Source of the DNA: an uncultured beta proteobacterium
Lineage (GTDB): Bacteria; Pseudomonadota; Gammaproteobacteria; Burkholderiales; Casimicrobiaceae
Length of the DNA stretch: 32,219 nt
Direction of reading: 5' to 3'
Assembly: GCA_903912485.1 (NCBI GenBank)
Contig: CAIWHR010000404.1
Coordinates: 1-32,219 of the forward strand
In this document: positions 25,126 to 32,219 of the stretch, piece by piece
Position numbering within the stretch: position 1 is the stretch's first letter
How the letters are laid out: the number at the start of each line of letters is the position of its first letter
Position numbers and translations under genes: made by a program
Notes under the pieces: generated by a model
Told to the model about the DNA's origin: nothing
Database searches by the model: none
Seen by the model: the letters and a program-made list of their open reading frames with translations, nothing else

Positions 25126-26438
25126 GTCGCTTCCTGGACGTCTGGTGCGCCAAGTCCGGCAGCATCCCGGTCGTCCTGCTCAGCGCTGCCGCAGGCGTGG
25201 CGCTCGCCCTCTGGAATCCCGGCTACGCCAAAGCCCTGTCTTTCCTGGTCGACGTCTACATCAGCCTCCTGATGATGATCGCGGTGCCGTTCATGGTGTC
25301 GGCGCTGATCTTCAATCTGAGCGAGTTGATGCACTCGAAGGACTCGTCCAAGGTCTTCGGGCTCGCCGTGCGCCTGATCGTCCTGGCCAAGGTCGGCGTG
25401 GTGCTGCTGGCCATCGCCATCGCCGTCGTCGTCGGACCCGGACGCGACCTCTCGGGCACCACCCTCGACACGCTCGGCCAACTGGTCGGCGAGGATCTCA
25501 ACGGCGGGGACAGGATCGAGATGGCGCTGCTCGGTCCGCTGCAGCCGACGGATTCGATGAGCGTCAAGGACGTGATGCTCAGCATCGTGCCCAACAACAT
25601 CTTCGCCGCGCTCAGCCGCGGTGAAACGCTCAAGGTGCTGATCTTTTCGTTGCTGTTCGGACTCGTGGTCGGGCGTTTGCCGCAGGTATATGCCCAACCG
25701 TTGAACGACGCGTTGCGCGGGGTCTACCAGGGCTGCCTGAAGCTGACGATCTGGTTCAACTACCTGTTGCCCGTGGTCCTGACGGCCATGGTCGCCAACC
25801 TGGTTGCGACCAGCGGCGTCGGCCCCTTGCGCGGCATGCTCGGCTTTCTCGTCGCGCTGGGCGGGGGCTGCCTGTTCATCGTCGGGATGTCGCTGACGCT
25901 GATCCGCTGGGTCAGCGGCGCGTCCTGGAGCCGGGTGCTGAGCAGCCAGCGCGAGTCGTACGTGATGGCGGTGGCCACGCGCAGCAGTCCGGCCTGCATG
26001 CCGCTGATGATCGAAGGCCTGGCAAGGCAACTGCGATTGCCGGCCCCTCGGGTCGAGCTGATGGTTCCGCTGGGCGTTTCGTTGCTGCGACTGGCACCCG
26101 TGCTCTACTACGCGACGGCCGTGCTGTTCGTGGCGCAGATGTTCGGTCGCGAACTCGCCATCGCCGAATACGTCATCATCGCGCTCGGTGCGGTTCTTGC
26201 GTCGTTCGCGGCCACCGGCTTGGCCGGCGTGGCCGGGATGGCCCTGATCGGCGTGATCTGCTCGTACGTCGGGCTGCCGTTCGGAGCATTGCTCGTCCTG
26301 TTCGTGACCATCGAGCCGGTGACGGAGACCTTCGGCACGTTGTCCAATGTCGCCGCCGTCAACGCCTTCGCCGCGCTGGCGTGCCGGGGAGAGACAGCGG
26401 TCGAGGCCGCCGCGGGCACGTCGGGCGCCGGCGCGTGA
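25122..26438 (+). CDS. DAACS-family dicarboxylate/amino-acid:cation symporter, motif-divergent
   Basis: The 438-residue product has the glutamate/aspartate transporter fold: TM segments from residue 13, the hairpin-1 motif ATRSSPACMP (normally RSSSGTLP or similar), and hairpin-2 region GLAGVAGMALIGVICSYVGLP. It departs from the family where ions and substrate bind. The NMDGT position reads LRLAP. In TM8 the usual pattern Asp-x3-Asp-x2-Arg-Thr-x2-Asn-x3-Asp becomes Glu-x3-Glu-x2-Gly-Thr-x2-Asn-x3-Val. The arginine that holds the substrate side-chain carboxylate is therefore Gly and the Na1 Asp is Val (alignment by eye to GltPh). Different coupling or substrate is inferred. It is coupled to the upstream binding protein. 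Confidence 0.82.
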   Translation: MSRFLDVWCAKSGSIPVVLLSAAAGVALALWNPGYAKALSFLVDVYISLLMMIAVPFMVSALIFNLSELMHSKDSSKVFGLAVRLIVLAKVGVVLLAIAIAVVVGPGRDLSGTTLDTLGQLVGEDLNGGDRIEMALLGPLQPTDSMSVKDVMLSIVPNNIFAALSRGETLKVLIFSLLFGLVVGRLPQVYAQPLNDALRGVYQGCLKLTIWFNYLLPVVLTAMVANLVATSGVGPLRGMLGFLVALGGGCLFIVGMSLTLIRWVSGASWSRVLSSQRESYVMAVATRSSPACMPLMIEGLARQLRLPAPRVELMVPLGVSLLRLAPVLYYATAVLFVAQMFGRELAIAEYVIIALGAVLASFAATGLAGVAGMALIGVICSYVGLPFGALLVLFVTIEPVTETFGTLSNVAAVNAFAALACRGETAVEAAAGTSGAGA

Positions 26439-26481
26439 CCCGCCGCGCCACAGCGAGCCGCGCCCGATCGTGGCCGATCCC

Positions 26482-27180
26482 ATGAAAGTCATCCGCTGTG
26501 CCCGACTCGACGTGCCCGTGGATCTGGTCGCGTTGAAGGCGGACGTCGCGAAGCTGCCCGACCGCTGGAGCCCGCACTTCCAGAAGGCTCATCACGATGG
26601 CGGCTGGACGGTGCTTCCGCTCCGATCCCCCGTTGGAGACATCGACGAAGCGCTGCCGTTCGCACTGGGCAGCAGGAAGGCGGAGTACCGCGGAACGCCG
26701 CTGCTCGCGCAGTGCCCGGCAGTCGCGGGCTTCCTCGATGCGCTCGGCTGTCCGGTGCTGTCGGCGCGCCTTCTCAACCTCAATCGCGGCGCGGCAATCA
26801 GGCAGCATCGCGATGCCGAGCTCGCTTTCGAGAACGGCGAGGCTCGCCTTCACCTGCCGTTGTTCACCAACCCGGACGTCGAGTTCGTCATCGACGACGA
26901 GCGCGTGGTGATGGAGCCCGGCAGCTGCTGGTACATCAATGCCAACCTCATGCACCGGGTTGCCAATCGGGGCGACGCCGACCGCATCCATCTGGTCGTG
27001 GATTGCGTCGTCGACGACTGGCTCCGGCAGCGGTTTGCCGGCGCCGAGGTCTCGTACTCGGTGGTCCGGCGCGATCCGCTGGAGGTGCGGCAGATGATCG
27101 AGCTGCTGCGCGCCATGAACACGGCGACTGCGCGCACCCTCATCGCGCGCCTCGAAGCCGAGCAGTCCGACGCCGGGTAG
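26482..27180 (+). CDS. Aspartyl/asparaginyl beta-hydroxylase-type 2OG-Fe(II) oxygenase
   Basis: The 232-residue product has the double-stranded beta-helix with the iron triad: RQHRDAEL (His109, Asp111) and NLMHRVANRG (His158), then Arg168 in DRIHLVVDC, the likely 2-oxoglutarate anchor. Other marks are ARLHLPLFTNPDVEFVIDDE and PGSCWYINANLMH. Members hydroxylate Asp/Asn in proteins or free amino acids such as proline. The start is ATG 26482; GTG 26470 is an in-frame alternative and no SD is obvious. It follows the symporter by 43 bp on the same strand and may act on what the upstream genes import (inference). Confidence 0.85.
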   Translation: MKVIRCARLDVPVDLVALKADVAKLPDRWSPHFQKAHHDGGWTVLPLRSPVGDIDEALPFALGSRKAEYRGTPLLAQCPAVAGFLDALGCPVLSARLLNLNRGAAIRQHRDAELAFENGEARLHLPLFTNPDVEFVIDDERVVMEPGSCWYINANLMHRVANRGDADRIHLVVDCVVDDWLRQRFAGAEVSYSVVRRDPLEVRQMIELLRAMNTATARTLIARLEAEQSDAG

Positions 27181-27198
27181 GCGCCCCGCCGGCGGCGC
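27181..27198. terminator. GC-rich palindrome between convergent genes
   Basis: The 29-bp gap between the convergent stops at 27180 and 27210 contains GCGCC pairing with GGCGC around the palindrome CCGCCGGCGG. It could form a stem but has no T-tract, so its terminator role is only possible. Confidence 0.3.
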
Positions 27199-27209
27199 GC
27201 GGCCGGGAT

Positions 27210-27713
27210 CTAGGGCCGCAGCCAGTTCAGCATGTGCGGGTAAGCCGGCACGCCGTGATCCGCGGCGAGGCGGGGCTCGCAGGCCAGTCCGAAATACTGC
27301 AGCATCGGCACGCCGACGTAGCGGCCGACGGAAAAATTCTCCATCAGGCTCGCGGCGCCTCCCTTGTACCCGTCGGGATGGAAGAGAACCTCCAGCGGCA
27401 GGCCGATCCTGACCGCCGCGGCGTACGACCACGCGAGGGCCATCATCTCGAATCCGGGATCGGGATTGACGATCGGGACAGGCTGCTGCCGCTCCTCGCC
27501 GGTGAGGCCCGCGAGGTGGCCGCCCTCGTGCAGGAGATCCCCCGGGTATTTGAGCCTGGACGAATCCACGCGCAATCCGCCGCGGATCACCAGTATGCCG
27601 GGCAGGAACGCGTCGGCGGGGACCTCGCCCCACTCGATCCGGAGTCCGATTTCCTCGAGAAACGCCGCGATCGGGGAAACGAACCGTTGCGCGTCGGTGG
27701 GCGTTGCGGGCAT
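27210..27713 (-). CDS. HExxH-motif protein, putative metalloprotease-like
   Basis: From ATG 27713 the product is 167 residues. It carries LLHEGGHLAGL (His62, Glu63, His66), the HExxH zinc signature. The flanks include LVIRGGLRVDSSRLKYPGDL and FEMMALAWSYAAAVRIGLP. There is no signal peptide. I do not recognise a named family, so zinc binding is inferred from the motif only. The open frame upstream to 27794 could add 27 residues; no SD decides. It is convergent with the oxygenase gene and divergent from the DUF6916-like gene. Confidence 0.65.
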   Translation of the reverse strand: MPATPTDAQRFVSPIAAFLEEIGLRIEWGEVPADAFLPGILVIRGGLRVDSSRLKYPGDLLHEGGHLAGLTGEERQQPVPIVNPDPGFEMMALAWSYAAAVRIGLPLEVLFHPDGYKGGAASLMENFSVGRYVGVPMLQYFGLACEPRLAADHGVPAYPHMLNWLRP

Positions 27714-27777
27714 GCTGGCGGGGGCAGAAAGATCAACGGGGGTGTCGAGAGTATCCCGACTCCGCAGAGGCAGGTCA

Positions 27778-27816
27778 ATTCGAGGCCGCGACATTCGAGG
27801 CCGAGCTCGAAGGCCG
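27778..27816. repeat. Three iteron-like repeats upstream of the DUF6916-like gene
   Basis: ATTCGAGGCCG occurs exactly twice, at 27778-27788 and 27793-27803 (15-bp period), and a third imperfect copy GCTCGAAGGCCG lies at 27805-27816. They lie in the divergent region between the HExxH gene and the DUF6916-like gene. The layout resembles operator iterons, but no regulator gene is nearby. Confidence 0.35.
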
Positions 27817-27953
27817 AGCGCGGACGGAAGATCGTGTTCGATGCGGGCACGGCCGTGTCCGTTGGCGCCGGTCGCGGCGCTTGCGCTAGACTTCCGCTTG
27901 CGACCGCTCGACCTCCGGCAGAGGTTCGCCTTTCCAACCCGTCACCCACCGCA

Positions 27954-28295
27954 ATGAATGCAGACTTCGTCCCGATCCCCAGCGCGTTGACCTGCGCCGC
28001 GTTCGAACCGTTTGTCGGCGAGCCGTTCGGCGCCGTTTGCGGCGGCGCATCGGTCAGCCTCGACTTGATCGAGGCCAGGCTCACGCCGCTCAAGCCGATC
28101 GACGGCCGTGCGCTCGGCAAGTCGGGGTTCGTCCGGCGCGACCCGTTCGCGCTCCTCTTCCGCGGGCCCGCAACGCCGCAGCTCCGGCAGGGACTCTACC
28201 AGTTCAGGCACGCAACGATGGGGGAGTTCCAGGTGGGCATCGTTCCGGTCGGACCGGGGGAGACGGGGCTGCTCTACGAGGCGATCTTCAACTAG
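27954..28295 (+). CDS. DUF6916-like protein
   Basis: The 113-residue product has the pattern I associate with DUF6916: LTCAAFEPFVGEPFGAVCGGAS, an alternating beta segment LDLIEARLTPLKP, FALLFRGPATPQLRQGLYQF, and a terminal GIVPVGPGETGLLYEAIFN. There is no signal peptide. Such proteins are found beside phage-tail-collar (Mdp-like) genes and GNAT genes, as here; their function is unknown. Its start ATG 27954 has no strong SD. Its stop overlaps the convergent GNAT gene by eight bases. Confidence 0.75.
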   Translation: MNADFVPIPSALTCAAFEPFVGEPFGAVCGGASVSLDLIEARLTPLKPIDGRALGKSGFVRRDPFALLFRGPATPQLRQGLYQFRHATMGEFQVGIVPVGPGETGLLYEAIFN

Positions 28296-28785
28296 CGCCG
28301 CCGGGACGGTATTCCATCAGCCAGTGCGACGCGAGGTCCTCGACGACCTCGAAGTGCTTGCGCCGATAGAGGCCCAAGGCGGTGTTCTCCTTCTCGACGT
28401 GCAGGCGGGTCGGACGGCGGGTCGCCAGTCCGAGTTCGACGTAGCGGTCCATGACGTAGGAGCAGAGCCCGTGCCTGCGGTGCCCGGCGACGACCATCAG
28501 GTCGCCCAGCCTCACTTCGTCGTCGAACTCGATGATGATCAATCGCGCGACCGGGCCGTCGGCGTGTTCGACGATCGATATCTCCGCGTGCGGATAGTTC
28601 GAGCTGTAGTGCTCGGTCTGCGCGACGAGTTGCTGATCGATCAAGGCATCGATCTCGTCGGCGCCGAGTCCCGTCTGATCGAACGGCATCTGCGAGCGCA
28701 GCGTCGCGCGAAACAGCCGTCGGACGAACGCTGCGTCGCTGTCGGCGATCGGCCGAAAGCGGTAGGGACCGTAGTCGTCGAGCAT
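28288..28785 (-). CDS. GNAT-family N-acetyltransferase
   Basis: The 165-residue product has a GNAT fold: YRFRPIADSDAAFVRRLF (8-25), LIIIEFDDEVRLGDLMV (82-98), an acetyl-CoA loop HRRHGLCSYVMDRYVEL around 102-118, and LHVEKENTALGLYRRKHFEVVED near 130-150. It should transfer an acetyl group from acetyl-CoA to an amine. No signal peptide is seen. It lies 40 bp downstream of the first tail-collar gene on the same strand, so the acceptor could be a tail-collar protein or a surface sugar (speculation). Its 3' end overlaps the DUF6916-like gene. Confidence 0.85.
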   Translation of the reverse strand: MLDDYGPYRFRPIADSDAAFVRRLFRATLRSQMPFDQTGLGADEIDALIDQQLVAQTEHYSSNYPHAEISIVEHADGPVARLIIIEFDDEVRLGDLMVVAGHRRHGLCSYVMDRYVELGLATRRPTRLHVEKENTALGLYRRKHFEVVEDLASHWLMEYRPGGAS

Positions 28786-28825
28786 CGTCCGGCAGGCAGG
28801 CGCGCGGGGAGGCCGGCCTTGACCC

Positions 28826-29350
28826 CTAGTTCCGGGACGGAAAGATTCCCTCCAGCGCGATGCTGAAGCTGATCACCAGGTAAGGCTGGATGTTGTCGTG
28901 CGGCTGGCTGCCGCCGGAAAGGCCGATCGTCTGCGCATGCAACGCCGAGCCGTCGGACGTGGGACGGTACATCGCCGTCTGGTTGCTGCTGCTGGCCGCC
29001 AGGAAGTTGCCGTTCGGCGTGCCGAGGGATCCCGACGCATCGGTCGCCGACGCCAGGTGATTGTGCTGCGGCATCTCGGTGCCGAGCAGCGTGTGGCTCT
29101 CCTGGCCCGAGACCTCACCCAAGGTGCGGTTGCCCAGGCCCGGCCCCTGCCCCTGGTGGTTCCCCACGCGGCCGCGAAGATCGGGCAGCGTGAACGTCTG
29201 CACGCCGTCGCCGCCGAAGGTGGTGCCGAGCAGCGCGAAGAGCGCCGTGTTCTGCGCGATCGACAGGATCTGTCCGTCGCAGATGGCATAGCCTCGCGGA
29301 GCGAAGTTGAACCCTGCCATGATGACCTGGCCGAGAAATGGTTCTGCCAT
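28826..29350 (-). CDS. Phage tail collar-domain protein (microcystin-dependent-protein-like), copy A
   Basis: The 174-residue product opens with the tail-collar domain: FLGQVIMAGFNFAPRGYAIC, CDGQILSIAQNTALFALLGT, FGGDGVQTFTLPDLRGRV and HQGQGPGL, then EMPQHNHL. A Ser/Asn-rich middle and a conserved tail QPYLVISFSIALEGIFPSRN follow. This is the pattern of MdpB-like proteins, found in bacteria without phage. AGGAG precedes the ATG by eight bases. It lies 25 bp downstream of copy B, from which it differs at about 34 of 174 positions. No signal peptide is present; how it reaches the surface, if it does, is unknown. Confidence 0.9.
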   Translation of the reverse strand: MAEPFLGQVIMAGFNFAPRGYAICDGQILSIAQNTALFALLGTTFGGDGVQTFTLPDLRGRVGNHQGQGPGLGNRTLGEVSGQESHTLLGTEMPQHNHLASATDASGSLGTPNGNFLAASSSNQTAMYRPTSDGSALHAQTIGLSGGSQPHDNIQPYLVISFSIALEGIFPSRN

Positions 29351-29375
29351 GCTGAGTGCTCCTGTTCGAGTCCGG

Positions 29376-29900
29376 TCAGTTGCGCGACGGGAAAATGCCC
29401 ACCATCGCGATGCAGAAGTTGATCACCAGGTAAGGCTGCATGTTGTTGTGCGGCTGGCTGCCGCCGGAAAGGCCGATCGTCTGCGGACTCAGCGCCGAAC
29501 CGTCTGACGCAGGACGGTACATCGCCGTCTGGTTGCTGCTGCTGGCCGCCAGGAAGTTGCCGTTCGGCGTGCCCAGGGCACCCCCCGCGTTGCTCGCCGC
29601 TGCCAGGTGGTTGTGCTGTGGCATCTCGCTGCTGATCAGCGTGTGGTTCTCCTGGCCCGAGGCTTCGCCCATGACCCTGCTGGTCAGGCCCGGCCCCTGT
29701 CCCTGGTGGATCGCCACGCGGCCGCGCAGATCGGGCAGCCCGAAGGTCACGCGCCCGTCGCCGCCGAAAGTGGTGCCGAGCAGCGAGAAGAGCGCCGTGT
29801 TCTGCGCGATCGACAGGAGCTGGCCGTCGCAGGTGGCGTAGCCGCGCGGAGCGAAGTTGAAGCCGGCCTGGATGATCTGCCCGATGAACGGTTCCGCCAT
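29376..29900 (-). CDS. Phage tail collar-domain protein (microcystin-dependent-protein-like), copy B
   Basis: The 174-residue paralogue of the adjacent gene has the same domain order: FIGQIIQAGFNFAPRGYATC, LSIAQNTALFSLLGTTFGGD, LPDLRGRVAIHQGQGPGL, EMPQHNHLAAASNAGG, and SGGSQPHNNMQPYLVINF. About 140 of 174 positions agree with copy A, and stretches of DNA are identical, so the pair arose by a recent tandem duplication. AGGAG precedes the ATG by eight bases. Differences cluster in the central loops and last strand, as expected for ligand-facing parts (inference). Confidence 0.9.
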   Translation of the reverse strand: MAEPFIGQIIQAGFNFAPRGYATCDGQLLSIAQNTALFSLLGTTFGGDGRVTFGLPDLRGRVAIHQGQGPGLTSRVMGEASGQENHTLISSEMPQHNHLAAASNAGGALGTPNGNFLAASSSNQTAMYRPASDGSALSPQTIGLSGGSQPHNNMQPYLVINFCIAMVGIFPSRN

Positions 29901-30049
29901 TTGAGGTTCTCCTGTTGCCGTTGCAGTGAAAGTGTGTGTCCCGCGATCGCCGTCGTTCGTCGCCCCCCGCCGGTTGGCCCCGACCCGGCGGTTCGGGTCC
30001 GCTGCAGCCCCCGCCGGTCGTGGCGCAGCCGGGCCGCGGGTGCCGCGCG

Positions 30050-31300
30050 CTAGGCGGTCATGTACGAGGTAGTCCAGCCACGCTGCTTCGGCAATGCATC
30101 CGCGAGTCGCACGACCGCCGAAGCCGGGGTCAGCCCGGTCAGCGACTCTTCGCCGCCCGCACCGATGCGGCGCAGGAAAAGCGGAGCGCTGAGCTCGTTG
30201 GTGCGGGTGTCCATCGCCATCGCGCCACGCGCGCCGCTGAACCCCGTCCGGCGCAGGCTGTCGGCCAACGAGCGAGCGCCACCGGGCGCCGCATCCCGAA
30301 CCATGCGCGCGGTCTCGTGGCCGAGCATGGCGAACTGATCCGGCGCCCGGCGGAAGCGGTCGGTGAACGACGCGACAAACGCCCGGTTAGCGGCGACCGG
30401 AAGCTCCGGCGACCACGATGCGACGCTGGTCAGTTCGACGCCGGAGGCTTCGTCGGCCGTCACCATCGGTCCTGCCACGACGAGACGGCTCCGGCTCCCC
30501 GCAATCGACGCCCAGGACGCAAAGAATTCCCTCGCATCGGCGCCGGTGTAGTAACCGGCTACGACATCCGCGCCGCTTCGAGCCAGCGCGTGCGCCGCAG
30601 CGCCGGCGTCGATTGCATCGGTCGGGCCATCGCTCACCACGGAGAGCACGACCGTGCCGCCCGCAGCCTCGAAACCTGCGCGAAACGCCGGCAGCATGTC
30701 GAAGCCGCTTTCGTAGTGCGAGCAGGCAAGCGCGCAGCGGCGACCGCCCTGCTCCGCCGCCCAGCGACCCGATGCGTAAGCCGCGCGCGTGAGCTCGAGC
30801 GACGAGTACACGAACGACGGAGACACGGCATCGCTGCGGACCACGCGTTCGCCGGCATTGGCCACCATCAGCGGTATGCCGGCGGCCTCGAGGTCGCTGC
30901 GCATCCACAGCGCCGAGCGGGCGCCCATCATCGCCACCACGACGTCGGTGTCGCGGCGGGCGGCCTGACCGCGGGCAAAAGCCATCGCGCGACTGACTCC
31001 GCCGCCGATGTCGTGCACCTGCGCAGTCACCTGCCCTGCCGCCGCGGCTTCCAGGCCAAGCGCAAAACCGTCGCTGAATGCCGAAGCGGCGGCCGAGGCG
31101 CCGTCGAACTGCGAACTGGGCAGCAGCACCGAGACGCGAACGGCGGCACGCGCGCCGGCGAGCATCGTGGCAGGAGCGGCCGCCGGCGCGGCGCCACCGA
31201 AGCCGAACGCCATCGGCGGAACCGCGACGCCCGCGGTCGCGAGGCCGATGGCCTTGAGTACGGCGCGGCGGCCGTGATGGATTGAAGTCACTTTAGGCAT
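30050..31300 (-). CDS. Tat-exported periplasmic binding protein-like protein (Leu/Ile/Val type)
   Basis: The 416-residue product begins with twin arginines (GRRAVLKAIGLATAG, Arg 11-12), a Tat signal. The rest resembles the type-1 periplasmic-binding fold of branched-chain amino-acid receptors: VRVSVLLPSSQFDGASAAAS, DVVVAMMGARSALWM, IPLMVANAGERVV, GRWAAEQGGRRCALACSHYESG, ADVVAGYYTGADAREFF and FVASFTDRFRRAPDQFAML. There is no permease or ATPase gene nearby. It lies 24 bp downstream of the collagen-like gene and 149 bp upstream of the tail-collar pair, all on one strand, so it probably belongs to that group. The start is uncertain; no good SD was found. Confidence 0.75.
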   Translation of the reverse strand: MPKVTSIHHGRRAVLKAIGLATAGVAVPPMAFGFGGAAPAAAPATMLAGARAAVRVSVLLPSSQFDGASAAASAFSDGFALGLEAAAAGQVTAQVHDIGGGVSRAMAFARGQAARRDTDVVVAMMGARSALWMRSDLEAAGIPLMVANAGERVVRSDAVSPSFVYSSLELTRAAYASGRWAAEQGGRRCALACSHYESGFDMLPAFRAGFEAAGGTVVLSVVSDGPTDAIDAGAAAHALARSGADVVAGYYTGADAREFFASWASIAGSRSRLVVAGPMVTADEASGVELTSVASWSPELPVAANRAFVASFTDRFRRAPDQFAMLGHETARMVRDAAPGGARSLADSLRRTGFSGARGAMAMDTRTNELSAPLFLRRIGAGGEESLTGLTPASAVVRLADALPKQRGWTTSYMTA

Positions 31301-31324
31301 CGGGGTGGCAGCTGGGCATGGATG

Positions 31325-32219
31325 TCAGAACGCGTACCAATTGCCCGTACCGTCGCAGTACATCCTGCGGGCGCCACCCGAATTGCCGAATGCCTGGCTG
31401 GCGGCGTTGTCGATCTTGTCCGTTCCGTTCGGAAGAATCGTCAGCACGGGAAGCAGCGCATTGTTGTACTTCTCGATCTTGACGATGAGAATCTTCGCGC
31501 TGGCCGCCGCCGCACACACGGGCAGGTTTGCCGTGAAGTTGGTTCCGGCGCTCATGTCGATGCCGAGGATGTCCTGCCCGGTCGCCGCGATGGTGACCGT
31601 CGTGTTGCCGGCATTGGCAATCGCCTTGACGATGACCAGCGGCGCAGTCGCCCCGTTCGCGCCGGTGGCCCCCGTTGCCCCCGTCGGCCCGGCGACCGTG
31701 CTTGCCGTGCCCGTAGCCCCGGTGACACCTGTCGCCCCGGTCGCCCCGGTCGCCCCGGTGGCGCCCGTCGCCCCGGTCGCACCCGTGACCCCTTGAATGC
31801 CCTGCACGCCCGTGCCACCGGTGACGCCCGTGGCACCGGTGACGCCGGTCGCGCCCGTGGCACCGGTGACGCCGGTCGCGCCCGTGGCACCGGTGACGCC
31901 CTGTATGCCCTGCGTGCCCGTCGCTCCGGTCGCACCGGTGACGCCTTGAATGCCCTGCACGCCCGTGGCGCCGGTCACGCCCTGAATGCCCTGGGTGCCC
32001 GTCGCTCCGGTGGCGCCGGTGACGCCTTGAATCCCCTGCGCGCCCGTGGCGCCGGTGACGCCGGTCGCCCCGGTGACGCCCTGCTTGCCCGGCGTGCCCG
32101 TCGCCCCGGTGACGCCCTGAATGCCCTGCGCGCCCGTCGCTCCGGTGGCGCCGGTCACGCCCTGGATGCCCTGCGCGCCCGTCGCTCCGGTGGCGCCGGT
32201 GGCGCCGATGGCGCCCGTC
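31325..32219 (-). CDS. Collagen-like repeat protein, 5' end outside window
   Basis: The frame is open to the window edge, so the N-terminus is missing. The visible part has about 60 Gly-X-Y triplets, mostly Gly-Ala-Thr, Gly-Val-Thr and Gly-Ile-Gln, with only one break (a short TASTVA stretch). A C-terminal domain of about 105 residues follows the last triplet: [53 protein letters not shown], and an ending [16 protein letters not shown]. Thr at the Y position resembles BclA-like glycosylated collagen-like surface proteins. A trimeric surface fibre with a globular tip is inferred. The GTG at 32158 lies within the repeats and is unlikely to be the true start. Confidence 0.85.
   Translation of the reverse strand, partial: TGAIGATGATGATGAQGIQGVTGATGATGAQGIQGVTGATGTPGKQGVTGATGVTGATGAQGIQGVTGATGATGTQGIQGVTGATGVQGIQGVTGATGATGTQGIQGVTGATGATGVTGATGATGVTGATGVTGGTGVQGIQGVTGATGATGATGATGATGATGVTGATGTASTVAGPTGATGATGANGATAPLVIVKAIANAGNTTVTIAATGQDILGIDMSAGTNFTANLPVCAAAASAKILIVKIEKYNNALLPVLTILPNGTDKIDNAASQAFGNSGGARRMYCDGTGNWYAF
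31646..32219 (-). repeat. Coding tandem repeat of Gly-X-Y triplets
   Basis: A 9-base period (GGC-GCC-ACC type codons) runs for more than 570 bp, with higher-order units such as [15 protein letters not shown] (15 residues) and [12 protein letters not shown] (12 residues) repeated with little change. This layout allows copy-number change by slippage or recombination while keeping frame. It also makes assembly here unreliable. Confidence 0.85.

Noticed and set aside
28826-29900. Prophage remnant
   Set aside because: Only tail-collar proteins are present; no capsid, terminase, portal, integrase or lysis gene, and Mdp-like proteins are known outside phage.
31646-32219. Repeats resembling a CRISPR array
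   Set aside because: The period is 9 bases in frame with Gly-X-Y codons and there are no spacers; it is a coding collagen-like repeat.

Overview
The window is high-GC, densely packed chromosomal DNA and looks betaproteobacterial (Burkholderiales/Rhodocyclales type). The signs are a class III-type PHA synthase-like gene, an IPTL-CTERM protein plus a midcut-type protein (both hallmarks of the exosortase-H sorting system), and several periplasmic binding proteins. The taxon is inferred from gene content only. I saw no rRNA, tRNA or CRISPR array.

Left part (1-7006). A partial exported-protein gene comes first, then a prolyl-tRNA editing (YbaK-type) gene and a midcut-type protein on the minus strand. 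A cell-surface glycan block follows: a glycosyltransferase joining a Kdo-transferase-like N-half to a sialyltransferase-like C-half, a frameshifted WaaE/KdtX-like GT2, an IS701-family insertion, and two minus-strand glycosyltransferases. Both the GT2 and the transposase carry one extra base in a short G/C run.

Middle (7028-19957). This holds a lipoprotein, a type-B carboxylesterase, a small TfoX-N-like protein, a hemerythrin, a coiled-coil protein, a PHA synthase-like enzyme, a TTHB210-like secreted protein, a 787-aa beta-strand-repeat IPTL-CTERM protein, a lipoprotein glutaminase, a periplasmic glycerophosphodiesterase, and a PrpF-family isomerase preceded by a 28-codon coupled small ORF. 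A five-TM membrane protein ends this part.

Right-centre (20023-27180). After an orphan binding protein and an N-terminally truncated Fe(III)-type binding protein comes a five-gene plus-strand run: gamma-glutamyltransferase, phytochelatin-synthase-like cysteine protease, family-3 binding protein, a motif-divergent DAACS symporter, and an Asp/Asn-hydroxylase-type 2OG oxygenase. The first three carry export signals. Together they suggest periplasmic cleavage of glutathione or another gamma-glutamyl thiol, with capture and uptake of the products (inference).

Right end (27210-32219). A HExxH protein precedes an unusual set: DUF6916-like protein, GNAT acetyltransferase, two nearly identical phage-tail-collar (microcystin-dependent-protein-like) proteins, a Tat-exported binding-protein-like protein, and a long collagen-like Gly-X-Thr repeat protein running off the window. 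No phage structural or lysis genes accompany them. This set is the best candidate here for an undescribed system.
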